63,534 nucleotides of DNA from Comamonadaceae bacterium (GTDB lineage: Bacteria > Pseudomonadota > Gammaproteobacteria > Burkholderiales > Burkholderiaceae_C): assembly GCA_013297925.1 (NCBI GenBank), contig JAAFJC010000010.1, forward strand, positions 1-63,534, written 5' to 3'. The notes beneath the pieces are model-generated. The model searched no databases. It saw only the letters and a list, made by a program, of their open reading frames with translations, and was not told the origin of the DNA. Both the position numbers and the translations under genes were made by a program. Positions 1 through 8,693 of the stretch are shown in pieces. The first letter of the stretch is position 1. Each line of letters opens with the position of its first letter.

Positions 1-592
1 CGGCTTTGGCTCGGCGCTGGGCTGCAAACTTCAGCCTTTGCGCAGAAACGATGGCTTTCAAATCAAACAAAGCCCGCTCAAATATCTCATTGATTATAAC
101 GAAATCGAAATTCCGAGCCTGGCTGATCTCATCGCGGGCATTCTGCATGCGCAGCTCAATGCTGTCTGTCGTGTCTTCGCCGCGCCGCTCAATGCGGCCA
201 CGCAGCTCTTCAAGACTGGGAGGCAAGATGAAAATCAACACCGCTTCGGGAAAGAGCTTCTTGATTTGATACGCGCCTTGGTAGTCAATCTCCAAGATCA
301 CATCTTCCCCCCGAGAGAGCCGGCTCTCAATCGCCATGCGCGAGGTGCCATAGCGCTTGCCGTGCACATGCGCCCATTCAAAAAACGCTTCTTTGGCGAT
401 CAGGGTATCAAATTCTGCATCGCTCACAAAATAGTATTCTCGCCCATGCTTTTCTTGCCCACGCGCGCTGCGAGTGGTATGCGAAATGCTGGGCTGCACT
501 TGCGAATCCAGCTCCATCAGAGCTTTCACAAGACTAGATTTACCTGCGCCACTGGGCGCTGCAACGACAAAGAGGTTTCCGGGGAATTCCAT
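1..592 (-). CDS. gmk: Guanylate kinase, C-terminus cut by window edge
   Basis: Phosphorylates GMP to GDP with ATP in the cytoplasm. Reading the minus strand from ATG at 592, the protein begins [15 protein letters not shown] and has the P-loop APSGAGKSS at about residues 11-19. GMP-binding features follow: SxTTRxxR (ISHTTRSAR) and the segment HGREYYFV. The frame is open to base 1, giving 197 residues. The family is usually about 205 long, so only about ten C-terminal residues are missing. It lies downstream of yicC on the same strand, the usual pairing, but here the two are separated by 600 bp filled with repeats. Identification is firm. Confidence 0.96.
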   Translation of the reverse strand, partial: MEFPGNLFVVAAPSGAGKSSLVKALMELDSQVQPSISHTTRSARGQEKHGREYYFVSDAEFDTLIAKEAFFEWAHVHGKRYGTSRMAIESRLSRGEDVILEIDYQGAYQIKKLFPEAVLIFILPPSLEELRGRIERRGEDTTDSIELRMQNARDEISQARNFDFVIINEIFERALFDLKAIVSAQRLKFAAQRRAKA

Positions 593-604
593 AGCTTATT
601 TTAA

Positions 605-672
605 CGAATTTTAGGATCGTTTTAGGCATGTCGCCGGCATAGAATGTGCGCGGAGTGCTATTGAATTAATAG
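605..672 (-). repeat. ATGCCGGCGA-core dispersed repeat, copy 1
   Basis: Read on the minus strand it follows the consensus seen elsewhere in the window: an ATAGC block, CGCAGNNTCT, the core ATGCCGGCGA, then an A-rich tail. It starts 12 bp upstream of the gmk start codon and may carry or displace the gmk promoter. Confidence 0.8.
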
Positions 673-796
673 TGATGTTGATGGTGCTGATGTTGAGTTG
701 TCAGCCTAACTATTGCTTCGGCAGTAAAGGCTTGAACAAGCCTTTGCACAGCTTCTTCGCTTCGGTCAAACGCCCGCCAGAGCACCCGGGGCGGAT

Positions 797-877
797 GGCT
801 CCATGTCCTCCGGCGGCGTTGAGGGTTGGTTTGCCTTCGGTAAGCTGAATGCGCCGCCTCCCCCTTTACTTGCGCCA
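797..877 (-). repeat. GGAGGACAT-type repeat, copy 1 (inverted)
   Basis: On the minus strand the unit runs from GGCGCAAGTAAAGGGGGAGG to GCCGGAGGACATGGAGCC with about 37 variable bases between. Its two conserved ends are exact inverted matches to the copy at 967-1048 (24 and 20 bases), so the pair could form a large cruciform. Confidence 0.75.
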
Positions 878-966
878 TCCGCCCCGACTGCTCTGGCGGG
901 CTTGGCACAAGTCGCGCCTTTGGGTGCGCCACCGTAACTCATGCCCGTCTGGTGCGGCTTTGCGTC

Positions 967-1048
967 TGGCGCAAGTAAAGGGGGAGGCGGGAGGGGGTAT
1001 CAACCGGAGAAGACAATGCCAGTACCCGCCGGAGGACATGGAGCCAGA
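967..1048 (+). repeat. GGAGGACAT-type repeat, copy 2
   Basis: Plus-strand copy of the unit that starts GGCGCAAGTAAAGGGGGAGG and ends GCCGGAGGACATGGAGCC. The conserved ends match copy 1 perfectly while the middle differs, as expected of a repeat with constrained termini. A third, looser copy lies at 63300-63351. Confidence 0.75.
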
Positions 1049-1192
1049 CGCAAAGCCGCATCGGACGGGCTGCCATCCCAAGCTGCGGATAGGGTGCAGC
1101 AGTTCAACCCTTTATTGCCGAATCAATAGCGTGTCAGAAACGAAATTCGACGATCAACAATAGATCTGCGTGGATTGCTATCAAAAACACAG

Positions 1193-2155
1193 TTACTCAA
1201 TATTCTGCACCTGCTCGCGCATCTGCTCGATCAGCACCTTCATATCCACGCTGATGCGCGAGAGCTCTAGGGTGGACGATTTGCTGCCCAAGGTGTTGGC
1301 TTCCCGGTGTAGCTCTTGGATGATGAAGTCGAGGCGTTTGCCTAGCTCGGTGGCTTGGGGGGCTGATTTGGCTTTGCCTTTGTCACTGCCTCTTGATTTG
1401 CCTGCGAGTAGATCGTCGATTTCGTCCAAGTGGGCGCCCAGGCGGGTGAGCTCTTCGGCCACGTCGATGCGGATGGCGAAGGCGGCGGCTTCTGTGAGGG
1501 CGCGCTCTTGGGCGGCGGTGGCGGAGAGTTGGCCAGTGCTATCCGCTTGTTTGAGGGCTTCGGTGAAGCGCTCGACGAAGCGTTGTTGTTGCGCCGCCAC
1601 GAGGGTGGGCACGAGGGGGAGGGCGGTTTTGACGAGATCGCGTAGCTGGCTGGTATGCCCAGCGAGCATAGCCGCCAAGCGCGCGCCTTCGCGTTCACGG
1701 GAGGCCATGAATTGCGCCAAGGCTTCTTGGGCAAGCGCGAGCAGGGGCGTGCCTAGATCGCCTTGCGCGGCTTGTGTGGTGTTGGCACCTAAGCGCAGCA
1801 CATCGGCCACAGACAATGCTTGCGCTTGTGGCAGCCAAGCCTGCACTTGATTTTGCGCATGTGCGAGCTGCTGGAGCAGGGCTGCGGAGGGCACATTGGG
1901 GCTGGCTGCGCTGCCGGCCTCGTGCGCCACGTAAGCGCGCAGCTCGACTTTGCCGCGTTTTAAATTTGTGGTGAGAAGCTCGCGCAGGACACTCTCATGG
2001 GCGCGGAGCTCATCGCCGAGCTTGAAGCTCAGATCGAGGAAGCGGCTGTTGACGGAGCGCAACTCTAAGCCCAGCCGGGGCGTGGCGGGTGCGTCGGAAG
2101 TCGTGGAGGGGGTGGTTTGCAGGCTGGCGTAGCCTGTCATGCTGTAAACTGACAT
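1193..2155 (-). CDS. yicC: YicC family endoribonuclease
   Basis: 320 residues. The start MSVYSMTGYA and the ending IEQMREQVQNIE are hallmarks of the YicC/YloC family, members of which have been shown to be endoribonucleases. The C-terminal half carries the DUF1732 region. The gene precedes gmk on the same strand as in many proteobacteria. Its ATG lies only 8 bp from the ATG of the divergent kinase gene at 2164, so each promoter must sit inside the other gene or both must start very close in. The protein is somewhat longer than the usual 290 because of Ala/Gln-rich stretches and a GKSRGSDKGKAKSAPQ insert. Confidence 0.93.
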   Translation of the reverse strand: MSVYSMTGYASLQTTPSTTSDAPATPRLGLELRSVNSRFLDLSFKLGDELRAHESVLRELLTTNLKRGKVELRAYVAHEAGSAASPNVPSAALLQQLAHAQNQVQAWLPQAQALSVADVLRLGANTTQAAQGDLGTPLLALAQEALAQFMASREREGARLAAMLAGHTSQLRDLVKTALPLVPTLVAAQQQRFVERFTEALKQADSTGQLSATAAQERALTEAAAFAIRIDVAEELTRLGAHLDEIDDLLAGKSRGSDKGKAKSAPQATELGKRLDFIIQELHREANTLGSKSSTLELSRISVDMKVLIEQMREQVQNIE

Positions 2156-2163
2156 GCTGCATT

Positions 2164-3168
2164 ATGTCCAAAGTCAAACCCGCATCCCTGCCGCCTGATA
2201 CCGTCATTGGCGGTTACCGCGTTGTTCGCAAAGTGTCTGCCGGGGGCTTTGGTGTGGTGTATCTGTCGGTGGATAGCGAAGGTCAGCAGGTAGCGATCAA
2301 GGAGTATCTCCCTGCTAGCCTAGCCACACGTGCGCCGGGCGAGCTGCTGCCGCAGGTGCAGCCGGATAAATTGTCGCTCTATCGTTTGGGGCTCAAAAGC
2401 TTCTTTGAGGAAGGCCGCTCGCTGGCGCAGATTTCGCATCCTTCGGTCGTTTCCGTGCTGAACTTTTTCCGCGAAAACGAAACGGTTTACATGGTGATGA
2501 ATTATCTGGAAGGCGCAACGCTCCAAGATTTCATCATTACGGCGCGTGAGCTGAAAAAACAAAAAGTCTTCCGCGAATCCACCATCCGCAGCCTGTATGA
2601 CGAAATCCTGCGCGGCTTGCGCATCGTGCATCAGCACAAGATGCTGCATCTGGATATCAAGCCCGCCAACATCTTCATCACCGATGACAACAAAGCCGTG
2701 ATGATTGACTTCGGCGCGGCGCGCGAGGTGCTCTCCAAAGAAGGCAATTTCATTCGCCCGATGTACACGCCTGGTTTCGCCGCCCCCGAGATGTATCGCC
2801 GCGACGCGAGCATGGGCCCGTGGACGGATATTTACGCGATTGGCGCTTGCATCTATGCCAGCATGCAAGGCTATCCGCCCAATGATGCGCCGCAGCGCCT
2901 AGAAAAAGACCGCTTATCCCTTGCGCTGTCCCGTCTGCGCGGCGTGTATTCGGATAATTTGATCGAAGTGGTCGAATGGTGCATGTCGCTTGATCCGCTT
3001 TCTCGCCCGCAGTCTGTGTTTGCATTGCAGAAAGAGCTTTCGCAAGAGAGTGAGCGGCGTTACACGCGATTGACCGTGGGAGAAAAAATGCGCTTGCAGT
3101 TTGACAATGTGATCAGTGACACGAAGAAAGCCGTTGGCAAAGCCACCGGATTTGGCAAAGTGAAATGA
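2164..3168 (+). CDS. Serine/threonine protein kinase
   Basis: 334-residue Hanks-type kinase. Visible motifs are the glycine loop SAGGFGVVYL (residues 25-34), the ATP lysine in AIKEYL (K46), the catalytic loop HLDIKPAN (162-169), DFG (182-184) and the activation-segment end GFAAPEMY. There is no membrane segment or extracellular domain, so it is cytoplasmic. A longer frame begins at 2089, but ATG 2164 (MSKVKPASLP) leaves the divergent yicC start intact and is preferred. Its stop overlaps the start of the PP2C gene, so kinase and phosphatase are translationally coupled and probably act on the same targets, which are unknown. Confidence 0.92.
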   Translation: MSKVKPASLPPDTVIGGYRVVRKVSAGGFGVVYLSVDSEGQQVAIKEYLPASLATRAPGELLPQVQPDKLSLYRLGLKSFFEEGRSLAQISHPSVVSVLNFFRENETVYMVMNYLEGATLQDFIITARELKKQKVFRESTIRSLYDEILRGLRIVHQHKMLHLDIKPANIFITDDNKAVMIDFGAAREVLSKEGNFIRPMYTPGFAAPEMYRRDASMGPWTDIYAIGACIYASMQGYPPNDAPQRLEKDRLSLALSRLRGVYSDNLIEVVEWCMSLDPLSRPQSVFALQKELSQESERRYTRLTVGEKMRLQFDNVISDTKKAVGKATGFGKVK

Positions 3169-4091
3169 AATCGAGCGAGGCGATGAAATTTTCTGTGTTT
3201 CAGGTCAGCCGCAGGGGCGGACGGGAGAAGAACGAAGACCGCATGGGCTACAGCTATACGCGGGAATCAGCGATGTTTGCTTTGGCCGATGGCATGGGCG
3301 GCCATCCGGAGGGGGAAGTGGCAGCTCAATTGGCGCTGCAAACCATCTCGGCACTCTTTCAAAAAGAAGCGCGCCCGCAGATCCACAACGTCACTGAGTT
3401 CTTGGCTTCTGCGCTGATGGCGGCGCATCACCAAATCATTCGCTACGCCAGCGAAAAAGGCATGCTCGATACACCGCGCACCACCTTGGTGGCGGGTGTG
3501 ATTCAAGGTGGGGCTGCCACCTGGATTCACTGCGGCGATTCCCGCTTGTACTTCATGCGCGATGGTGAGATGGTGGTGCGAACACGCGATCATTCTTATG
3601 TGGAGCAGCATGCGGCTGGCATCATCAAGATGGATCGCCTGAATCGTAACGTGCTCTTCACCTGTCTTGGCTCACCCACCAAACCCGTGTTTGACATCTC
3701 GGGCCCGCATACGCTGCAGCAGGGTGATCGCATCATGCTTTGTTCCGATGGCCTGTGGGGCAGCGTGAACGATAACGATATCGTTCACACCATGTGTAAA
3801 GGCCCGGTAGCCAATGTGGTGCCCGATGTGGTCGAGCTGGGCTTGCGCCAAGGCGGTGAGCATTCCGATAACGTGACCGTGATAGCGATGGAATGGGAAA
3901 CGCCCGATGCGTTTGAATCCACCCAAGGCATCTCGACAGACAGCATCAGCGAAGGCGTTTTTGCTTCGACCATTCAATCCGGCGTACTCGACACCATGGT
4001 GGACGATTTGGACGACGCAGCCATCGAACGCTCCATTGCCGAGATCAACGAAGCGATTCGAAAGACCGCTGCCAAATCCATCAAACCATGA
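3165..4091 (+). CDS. PP2C-family serine/threonine phosphatase
   Basis: 308 residues. It has the metal-binding motifs of the PPM/PP2C fold: GREKNEDR (19-26), [10 protein letters not shown] (41-50), GDSRLY, LCSDGLW and HSDNVTVI. It removes phosphate from Ser/Thr and is the natural partner of the kinase encoded immediately upstream. The start at 3165 overlaps the kinase stop (ATGA). An internal ATG at 3183 (MKFSVFQV) is an alternative start. The C-terminal 60 residues beyond the catalytic domain are acidic and of unknown role. The gene overlaps rph by 4 bp, tying this signalling pair to an RNA-processing gene. Confidence 0.93.
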   Translation: MKSSEAMKFSVFQVSRRGGREKNEDRMGYSYTRESAMFALADGMGGHPEGEVAAQLALQTISALFQKEARPQIHNVTEFLASALMAAHHQIIRYASEKGMLDTPRTTLVAGVIQGGAATWIHCGDSRLYFMRDGEMVVRTRDHSYVEQHAAGIIKMDRLNRNVLFTCLGSPTKPVFDISGPHTLQQGDRIMLCSDGLWGSVNDNDIVHTMCKGPVANVVPDVVELGLRQGGEHSDNVTVIAMEWETPDAFESTQGISTDSISEGVFASTIQSGVLDTMVDDLDDAAIERSIAEINEAIRKTAAKSIKP

Positions 4092-4813
4092 CTTACCAAC
4101 GCTCAGACAACCGCGCTGCCAACGCTCTTCGCCCCGTCAAAATCACCCGCAAATATACGATTCACGCTGAGGGCTCGGTGTTGATCGAAATGGGGCATAC
4201 CAAGGTGCTCTGTACAGCCAGTGTGGAAGAGCGCGTGCCGCCACACAAAAAAGGTTCGGGCGAAGGCTGGGTGACGGCCGAATACGGCATGCTGCCGCGC
4301 GCTACGCATGATCGCTCAAGCCGCGAAGCCGCCAAAGGCAAACAAAGTGGTCGTACCCAAGAAATCCAGCGCCTGATCGGACGCAGTTTGCGAGCTGTGT
4401 TTGATTTGAAGAAGCTGGGCGAGCGCACAATTTCTTTGGATTGCGATGTGCTGCAAGCCGATGGCGGCACTCGCACGGCGAGCATCACGGGCGCATACGT
4501 GGCGGCGATGGATGCTGTGAATTGGCTCATCGCGCAGGGCAAGATCACCGAAAGCCCAGTGACAGCACCCGTAGCCGCGATTTCCGTGGGCATCGTACAA
4601 GGCACGCCGCTTCTGGATTTGGAATACACCGAAGATTCTGGCTGCGATACGGACATGAATGTGGTGATGACGGGCGCTGGCCATTATGTGGAAGTGCAGG
4701 GCACGGCGGAAGGCGTGGCTTTCTCTCGTGCGGAAATGGATGCACTGCTCGGTTTGGCGGAAAAAGGTATCACCGAGTTGATTGATTTGCAAAAAAATTC
4801 GCTCTCAAATTGA
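4088..4813 (+). CDS. rph: Ribonuclease PH
   Basis: Phosphorolytic 3'-5' exoribonuclease that trims tRNA 3' ends. The 241 residues are near family length. Recognisable motifs are [13 protein letters not shown] at the N-terminus, [17 protein letters not shown], the Arg-rich [16 protein letters not shown] and [19 protein letters not shown]. The start overlaps the phosphatase stop by 4 bp. The last codons (LQKNSLSN, stop) are written by the beginning of an ATGCCGGCGA-core repeat at 4799, so the native C-terminus may have been altered there. Confidence 0.97.
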   Translation: MTYQRSDNRAANALRPVKITRKYTIHAEGSVLIEMGHTKVLCTASVEERVPPHKKGSGEGWVTAEYGMLPRATHDRSSREAAKGKQSGRTQEIQRLIGRSLRAVFDLKKLGERTISLDCDVLQADGGTRTASITGAYVAAMDAVNWLIAQGKITESPVTAPVAAISVGIVQGTPLLDLEYTEDSGCDTDMNVVMTGAGHYVEVQGTAEGVAFSRAEMDALLGLAEKGITELIDLQKNSLSN

Positions 4814-4866
4814 TAGCTGCTTGCGCAGTTTTTATGCCGGCGAATAGCCAAAATAGGCTGATTTTT
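4799..4866 (+). repeat. ATGCCGGCGA-core dispersed repeat, copy 2
   Basis: Spans the end of rph and almost the whole 55-bp gap to rdgB. It reads TTGATAGCTGC, then TTGCGCAG, the core ATGCCGGCGA, and an A-rich tail. It supplies the rph stop codon. Confidence 0.85.
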
Positions 4867-4868
4867 CT

Positions 4869-5483
4869 ATGAGAATAGTTCTTGCATCGAACAACAAGGG
4901 CAAACTCGCCGAGCTGCTGCCTTTGTTTGCGCCCTTGGGCGTAGAGCTGATTGCGCAAAGCGCTTTAGGTGTACCCGAAGCACCTGAACCCTACAAAACC
5001 TTTGTAGAAAACGCACTCACCAAAGCCCGCAATGCTGCGCAGCACACTGGTCTGCCGGCTATTGCTGATGATGCAGGCTTATGCATCGAAGCCTGGGGTG
5101 GTTTGCCAGGTGTGGACACGGCTTACTACTGCACCACCGTGGGCTATGAGAAGAGCGACGATAACAACCGCCGCGCAGTCTTAGAGCGGATGCAGGGTGA
5201 GAAAAATCGCCGCGCCAACATGATCAGCGTGCAGGTGGCCGTGCTCACGCCCCTAGATCCCCAGCCTTTGATCTCGGTAGGGCGGGTGCAAGGCGAGATT
5301 GCTTTGGAAGAGATCGGAAGCGGCGGGTTTGGCTTCGATCCTGTGATGTACATCCCTAAGCTTGGCAAAACGATGGCCGAGCTTGATGCAGAGCATAAAA
5401 ATCAAATCAGCCATCGCGGCCAATCGGCCAAGATGATGGTCTCGCTGATCCAACACAACTGGCTACTTTCTCACGTCATTTGA
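4869..5483 (+). CDS. rdgB: RdgB/HAM1 dITP/XTP pyrophosphatase
   Basis: Hydrolyses non-canonical purine NTPs (dITP, XTP) to monophosphates and so cleans the nucleotide pool. 204 residues with the family signatures ASNNKGKLAEL at the N-terminus, TFVENALTKARNAA, the catalytic DDAGL, GGFGFDPV and SHRGQSAK. It follows rph by 55 bp, the usual gene order. The final residues NWLLSHVI are unlike the normal family end, but the length is ordinary. Confidence 0.95.
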   Translation: MRIVLASNNKGKLAELLPLFAPLGVELIAQSALGVPEAPEPYKTFVENALTKARNAAQHTGLPAIADDAGLCIEAWGGLPGVDTAYYCTTVGYEKSDDNNRRAVLERMQGEKNRRANMISVQVAVLTPLDPQPLISVGRVQGEIALEEIGSGGFGFDPVMYIPKLGKTMAELDAEHKNQISHRGQSAKMMVSLIQHNWLLSHVI

Positions 5484-5593
5484 GCTTGTTGGAAGCACAG
5501 TTTACGCTTGAGGGCTTGCCAAAAGCCTACTTTGGCGTTAAAAAGCGATTACAGCGTTTGGCGCTGCAACCACATTACTCAAGGAAGTCCATC

Positions 5594-5926
5594 ATGGCAG
5601 GCAAGTTTGAGCTTAAGAAATCCAAAAACGACAAGTTTTACTTCAGTCTTCTCGCCGGCAACGGCCAGAACATCTTGCAAAGCGAAATGTACGAGAGCAA
5701 AGCAAGCGCGCAAAATGGCATTGAATCCGTGAAGAAAAATGCAGCAGACGCCAGCCGCTTTGAAAAACTCACCGGCACCAAAGGCGATCCCTACTTCGTT
5801 CTCAAAGCAGGCAACCACCAAGTCATCGGCCAAAGCCAAATGTATTCCAGCGAAAAATCAAGAGATGCAGGCATCGAATCTTGCGTTAATCACGCGCCGG
5901 GTGCGACTGTGGATGATCAGACTTAA
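5594..5926 (+). CDS. YegP-like DUF1508 protein
   Basis: 110 residues built from two tandem DUF1508 units (residues about 1-50 and 55-105), each with the pattern KFYFSLLAGNGQNILQSEMY / PYFVLKAGNHQVIGQSQMYS. The function of this small family is not established. ATG at 5594 (MAGKFELKKS) is preceded by AAGGAAG at 5581-5587. A longer reading from TTG 5480 has no family support. It is probably monocistronic and ends at the hairpin terminator at 5950. Confidence 0.85.
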   Translation: MAGKFELKKSKNDKFYFSLLAGNGQNILQSEMYESKASAQNGIESVKKNAADASRFEKLTGTKGDPYFVLKAGNHQVIGQSQMYSSEKSRDAGIESCVNHAPGATVDDQT

Positions 5927-5949
5927 TCGCAAGCTGATGATCTCCCCAA

Positions 5950-5976
5950 AAGCCTGCGTGAGCAGGCTTTTTTATT
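5950..5976. terminator. Bidirectional rho-independent terminator
   Basis: AAGCCTGC, loop GTGA, GCAGGCTT followed by TTTTATTT. It ends the DUF1508 gene on the plus strand. It also overlaps the stop codon of the convergent WecA-like gene at 5972, with an A-run on the other side, so it can serve both. Confidence 0.85.
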
Positions 5977-7090
5977 TCTTTGCAGATAGATTGAGCCTAA
6001 GCCATTTGGGTACTTTAAATCGCACGATCATCCAATACATTGCGATGTAGGTCACCACAAACAGTACACAGAAGCCTATTAGCAAAGCGGTCTTGTTCCA
6101 AAAGAGAACTGCTGGTAACACGGTCAGAGCACACAGTGACCACAGGTAAGGCGATGTTCGGTTATTACGCATCAGCATTCTGCGCGTCTCATCATCGTGA
6201 AATACCCCTCGTACGAGCCTTTTATAGACCAGTTGGTGTAAATGCATTGAGTCTGCACTACCAGGAGACTGGCCGCGTCTAAGCTTTCGATAAATCGAAA
6301 AAAGCGTCTCAGATACCGGATACGCAAACAAAAGCATGACAAACCAGGGCGAAACAGCTGCATGGCGCTGCACTAAGGCAATTGCCGACATTGCAAGTAT
6401 GGCACCCCAAAGATACGCACCTCCATCACCAGCAAAAATAGCGCCACGAGGATAGTTCCACCATAAAAATCCGAGCGTTGCGCCGATCATGCTGATGAGC
6501 AAAGCAGCTAGCATTCTGTCGCCATTGAGTAGTGCAATATGCGCGATCGCACCTGCGAGCAAAACCGTGACGATACCTGCTAAGCCGTTGTATCCGTCAA
6601 TAATATTGATGGCATGCGGTAAGCCGGCCACGGCAAGGATCGTGAAGGCCATCGCTACCATTCCAATGCTGAACAGAGTGTCTAATGCAGCTATGTCTAA
6701 GCGAGGTATCTGTAAATTCAAAACCGTTACAGCCAAGACTCCTGTTATCACGGCGGCGATCAAACGCAAACGAACGCCGACACGTTGCGTTAAATCTTCA
6801 ATCAGGCCTGCAGCAAAAACTGGTGTCAAACAGAGCATCCATGACATCATTGGCCGCCACTGTATGTCAGTGTTGTTATTCCAGCCCAAGGAATGAGATA
6901 CAGCACCCAAAAACCAAGAACCCGCCATGCCTATAAACACGGCAAGCCCGCCGATCCGCGGAATATGACCCGTATGAAAACGCTGTACGGCGTCTAAAGC
7001 AAAGCTTTTAGCATGGCGTCGGCCCCGCGCGATCAGATAAAGCGCACTGAATAAAGAAAGCAAGAAGCTAACGACAATTAAAGACAGCAT
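5972..7090 (-). CDS. WecA/MraY-type polyprenyl-phosphate glycosyl-1-phosphate transferase
   Basis: 372-residue polytopic membrane protein with about ten hydrophobic segments. It should move a HexNAc-1-phosphate from its UDP donor to undecaprenyl phosphate, the first membrane step of O-unit or EPS assembly. Family motifs are GLIEDLT at 95-101 (where GLIDD is usual), NIIDGYNGLAG around 162-172, FAGDGGAYLWG around 219-229 and the HxH pair HLH at 283-285. The first Asp of the DD pair is Glu here. It is transcribed away from the large operon and lies behind a GT2 gene on the same strand, 36 bp apart. Donor sugar specificity cannot be read from sequence. Confidence 0.88.
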   Translation of the reverse strand: MLSLIVVSFLLSLFSALYLIARGRRHAKSFALDAVQRFHTGHIPRIGGLAVFIGMAGSWFLGAVSHSLGWNNNTDIQWRPMMSWMLCLTPVFAAGLIEDLTQRVGVRLRLIAAVITGVLAVTVLNLQIPRLDIAALDTLFSIGMVAMAFTILAVAGLPHAINIIDGYNGLAGIVTVLLAGAIAHIALLNGDRMLAALLISMIGATLGFLWWNYPRGAIFAGDGGAYLWGAILAMSAIALVQRHAAVSPWFVMLLFAYPVSETLFSIYRKLRRGQSPGSADSMHLHQLVYKRLVRGVFHDDETRRMLMRNNRTSPYLWSLCALTVLPAVLFWNKTALLIGFCVLFVVTYIAMYWMIVRFKVPKWLRLNLSAKK

Positions 7091-7126
7091 TAGAGTCCTA
7101 ATGTAGTGATTATCTGATTGAAGCGG

Positions 7127-7888
7127 TTAAAAGAACTGAGATAACTTGCTGAGGTTTTTCCATATCACGGCTCTCAGAGCGTCCATGAGACAGAATCCAC
7201 TACTACGAAGTGCACGCCAATCCTCAACTGATTTTCTGATCATTGCTTTTACAGATCGATTGCTAGCCCCTCCGAGACGCATTTTTACCAAGACGCAAGG
7301 AATGTAGACGGCTTTGAAGTCCGGTTGGGAAAACAGTTGCAAGACAGATAGATAGTCTGCAGCAATAGAGTAACTTGTGTCAAAACCCTGGATACGCGCA
7401 TACCATTCGCGCCGTATGTAGAGCGTTGGGTGGGGCGGCATCCATCCCCAGGCTAAATCTCGTTCATTGAAAGCCTTACTTGTCCATCGCCGAACAACAA
7501 TCGAAGTATCGCGCTGGCTCACGTACTCTAGATCGCCATAAACTGCGCAAACTGTTGCATCACTAAATGCTTGTGCAACACTAGCAAGTGCACTGTTTGA
7601 GGCGTATTTATCATCAGCATGCAAAAAGCCCACAACGTCGCCGGTAGCTAAGTGAATGCCTTTATTCAAAGCATCGTAGATGCCTCGGTCAGGTTCGCTG
7701 ACGAAGTTAGAAATTTGATTGCTAAATCGATGAATCACATTCAAGGTTCCATCAGTACTCGCTCCATCAACGATGAGGTGCTCGCGATCCGCATAGCTTT
7801 GCTCACCGATAGAGGTTATACAGTCTGGCAATGTGCCTGCGCAATTTTTTGTGATGGTAATGATTGAAATCTTTACTTTAGCGCTCAT
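7127..7888 (-). CDS. Family 2 glycosyltransferase (WcaE/PglI-like)
   Basis: 253 residues, GT-A fold. It shows ISIITITKN at the N-terminus, the nucleotide-binding VDGASTDGT, SEPDRGIYDALNKG and the DxD-like HADD, then GYNSAADY-like SIAADY near the acceptor site. Soluble or membrane-associated, it probably adds one of the first sugars to the lipid-linked unit made by the neighbouring WecA-like enzyme. Start ATG at 7888. It faces the antiterminator gene across a 118-bp divergent promoter region. Confidence 0.85.
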   Translation of the reverse strand: MSAKVKISIITITKNCAGTLPDCITSIGEQSYADREHLIVDGASTDGTLNVIHRFSNQISNFVSEPDRGIYDALNKGIHLATGDVVGFLHADDKYASNSALASVAQAFSDATVCAVYGDLEYVSQRDTSIVVRRWTSKAFNERDLAWGWMPPHPTLYIRREWYARIQGFDTSYSIAADYLSVLQLFSQPDFKAVYIPCVLVKMRLGGASNRSVKAMIRKSVEDWRALRSSGFCLMDALRAVIWKNLSKLSQFF

Positions 7889-8006
7889 TGCGTTATTTTC
7901 TCAGATTTGTGTGCTTAAGGCGGTTCAGCTGCCTAGACAAGTTGTCTTTCCAGATTGTTTACGGCATTAAAATCAATGCCGATATACATGACTGTCGGAG
8001 GAAATA

Positions 8007-8504
8007 TTGCACTGGTATCTCGTTCATACCAAACCTAGGCAAGAGTTGAGTGCTCTTCAGAATTTGGAGCAGCAAGGCTTTCAATGCTATCTTCCGGTGA
8101 TGCCTGCAGAAAAGCTTATGCGTGGCGATTTGAAAGTCAAGAATCAGCCTCTGTTTCCTCGGTACTTGTTTATTCGGCTAGGGCTCCTGTCTTCATCGCA
8201 GAGCTGGGCTCCGATTCGTTCGACCATTGGTGTGAGTCGTTTGGTAAGCTTTGGCGCAGAGCCTTCAAGGGTGCCAGACGATCTGATCGCCTTTCTACAG
8301 ACTTTACAAGCTTCTGTGCAAGGGGAGCCCAAGCGATTATTTGAGCCAGGCGAGCGTGTGCAGCTGACCGATGGTGCTTTTGCTGGTTTTGAGGGGATTT
8401 ATCAATTGGCGAACGGCGACCGCAGGGTCATGGTTTTGATTGAGCTCATGAGTAAGCCTGTATCAATCAGTGTTGCGCCGGCAAACCTAAAAAAATTGGA
8501 TTAA
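8007..8504 (+). CDS. rfaH: RfaH-type transcription antiterminator (NusG family)
   Basis: 165 residues. It begins MHWYLVHTKPRQE and has QQGFQCYLPVMPAEK and FPRYLFIRL of the NusG N-terminal domain, and a C-terminal KOW-type segment (GERVQLTDGAFAGFEGIY). The specialised paralogue RfaH is recruited to paused RNA polymerase at ops DNA and suppresses termination in long surface-polysaccharide operons. A perfect ops lies 167 bp downstream of this gene, so the target is next door. The start is TTG at 8007 with GGAGGA at 7997-8002. No ATG fits the conserved N-terminus. Confidence 0.9.
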   Translation: MHWYLVHTKPRQELSALQNLEQQGFQCYLPVMPAEKLMRGDLKVKNQPLFPRYLFIRLGLLSSSQSWAPIRSTIGVSRLVSFGAEPSRVPDDLIAFLQTLQASVQGEPKRLFEPGERVQLTDGAFAGFEGIYQLANGDRRVMVLIELMSKPVSISVAPANLKKLD

Positions 8505-8693
8505 AAACGCCCCTAGCGACTATTCTTTGGGCTGCTGGCCGCACAGAAACTCGATAATATGCGACAATCGTTCACGCTATGAACACTCGCTCCAATAGAA
8601 TTAAAGTTGAGTAGTTCTTGCAAATCAAAAATTCATTCCTTCTATCGCGCTTGCTGATCGTGAACGGCACGGCGGTAGCGTGGTAAAGCAGTT
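8505..8693 (+). promoter_or_regulatory. Leader of the polysaccharide operon
   Basis: 189 bp between rfaH and the first operon gene. It ends with the ops element at 8671-8682. A TAATAT at 8555-8560 could serve as a -10 hexamer, but no convincing -35 is seen at the right spacing. The promoter is therefore only presumed to lie here, between the antiterminator gene and ops. Confidence 0.5.
8671..8682 (+). promoter_or_regulatory. ops element, RfaH recruitment site
   Basis: GGCGGTAGCGTG matches all 12 bases of the enterobacterial operon polarity suppressor. It sits at the end of the leader, 11 bp before the TTG start of the first gene, on the coding strand. In known systems RNA polymerase pauses here and the non-template strand is bound by RfaH. 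Confidence 0.88.

Larger units (their letters stand above)
593..1192. other. Repeat-filled intergenic region between yicC and gmk
   Basis: Six hundred bases without a credible gene. It holds one copy of the ATGCCGGCGA-core repeat (605-672) and two opposed copies of a second repeat (797-877 and 967-1048), which form nested inverted repeats. The short open frames here run across the repeats, differ between strands and resemble no protein I recognise. Confidence 0.8.

Noticed and set aside
38-604. Plus-strand open frames opposite gmk
   Set aside because: They run antisense through guanylate kinase, whose P-loop and GMP-binding motifs are clear on the minus strand.
666-1163. Short open frames on both strands in the yicC-gmk gap
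   Set aside because: They are composed of repeat sequence, are Arg/Pro-rich and have no family resemblance or good start sites.
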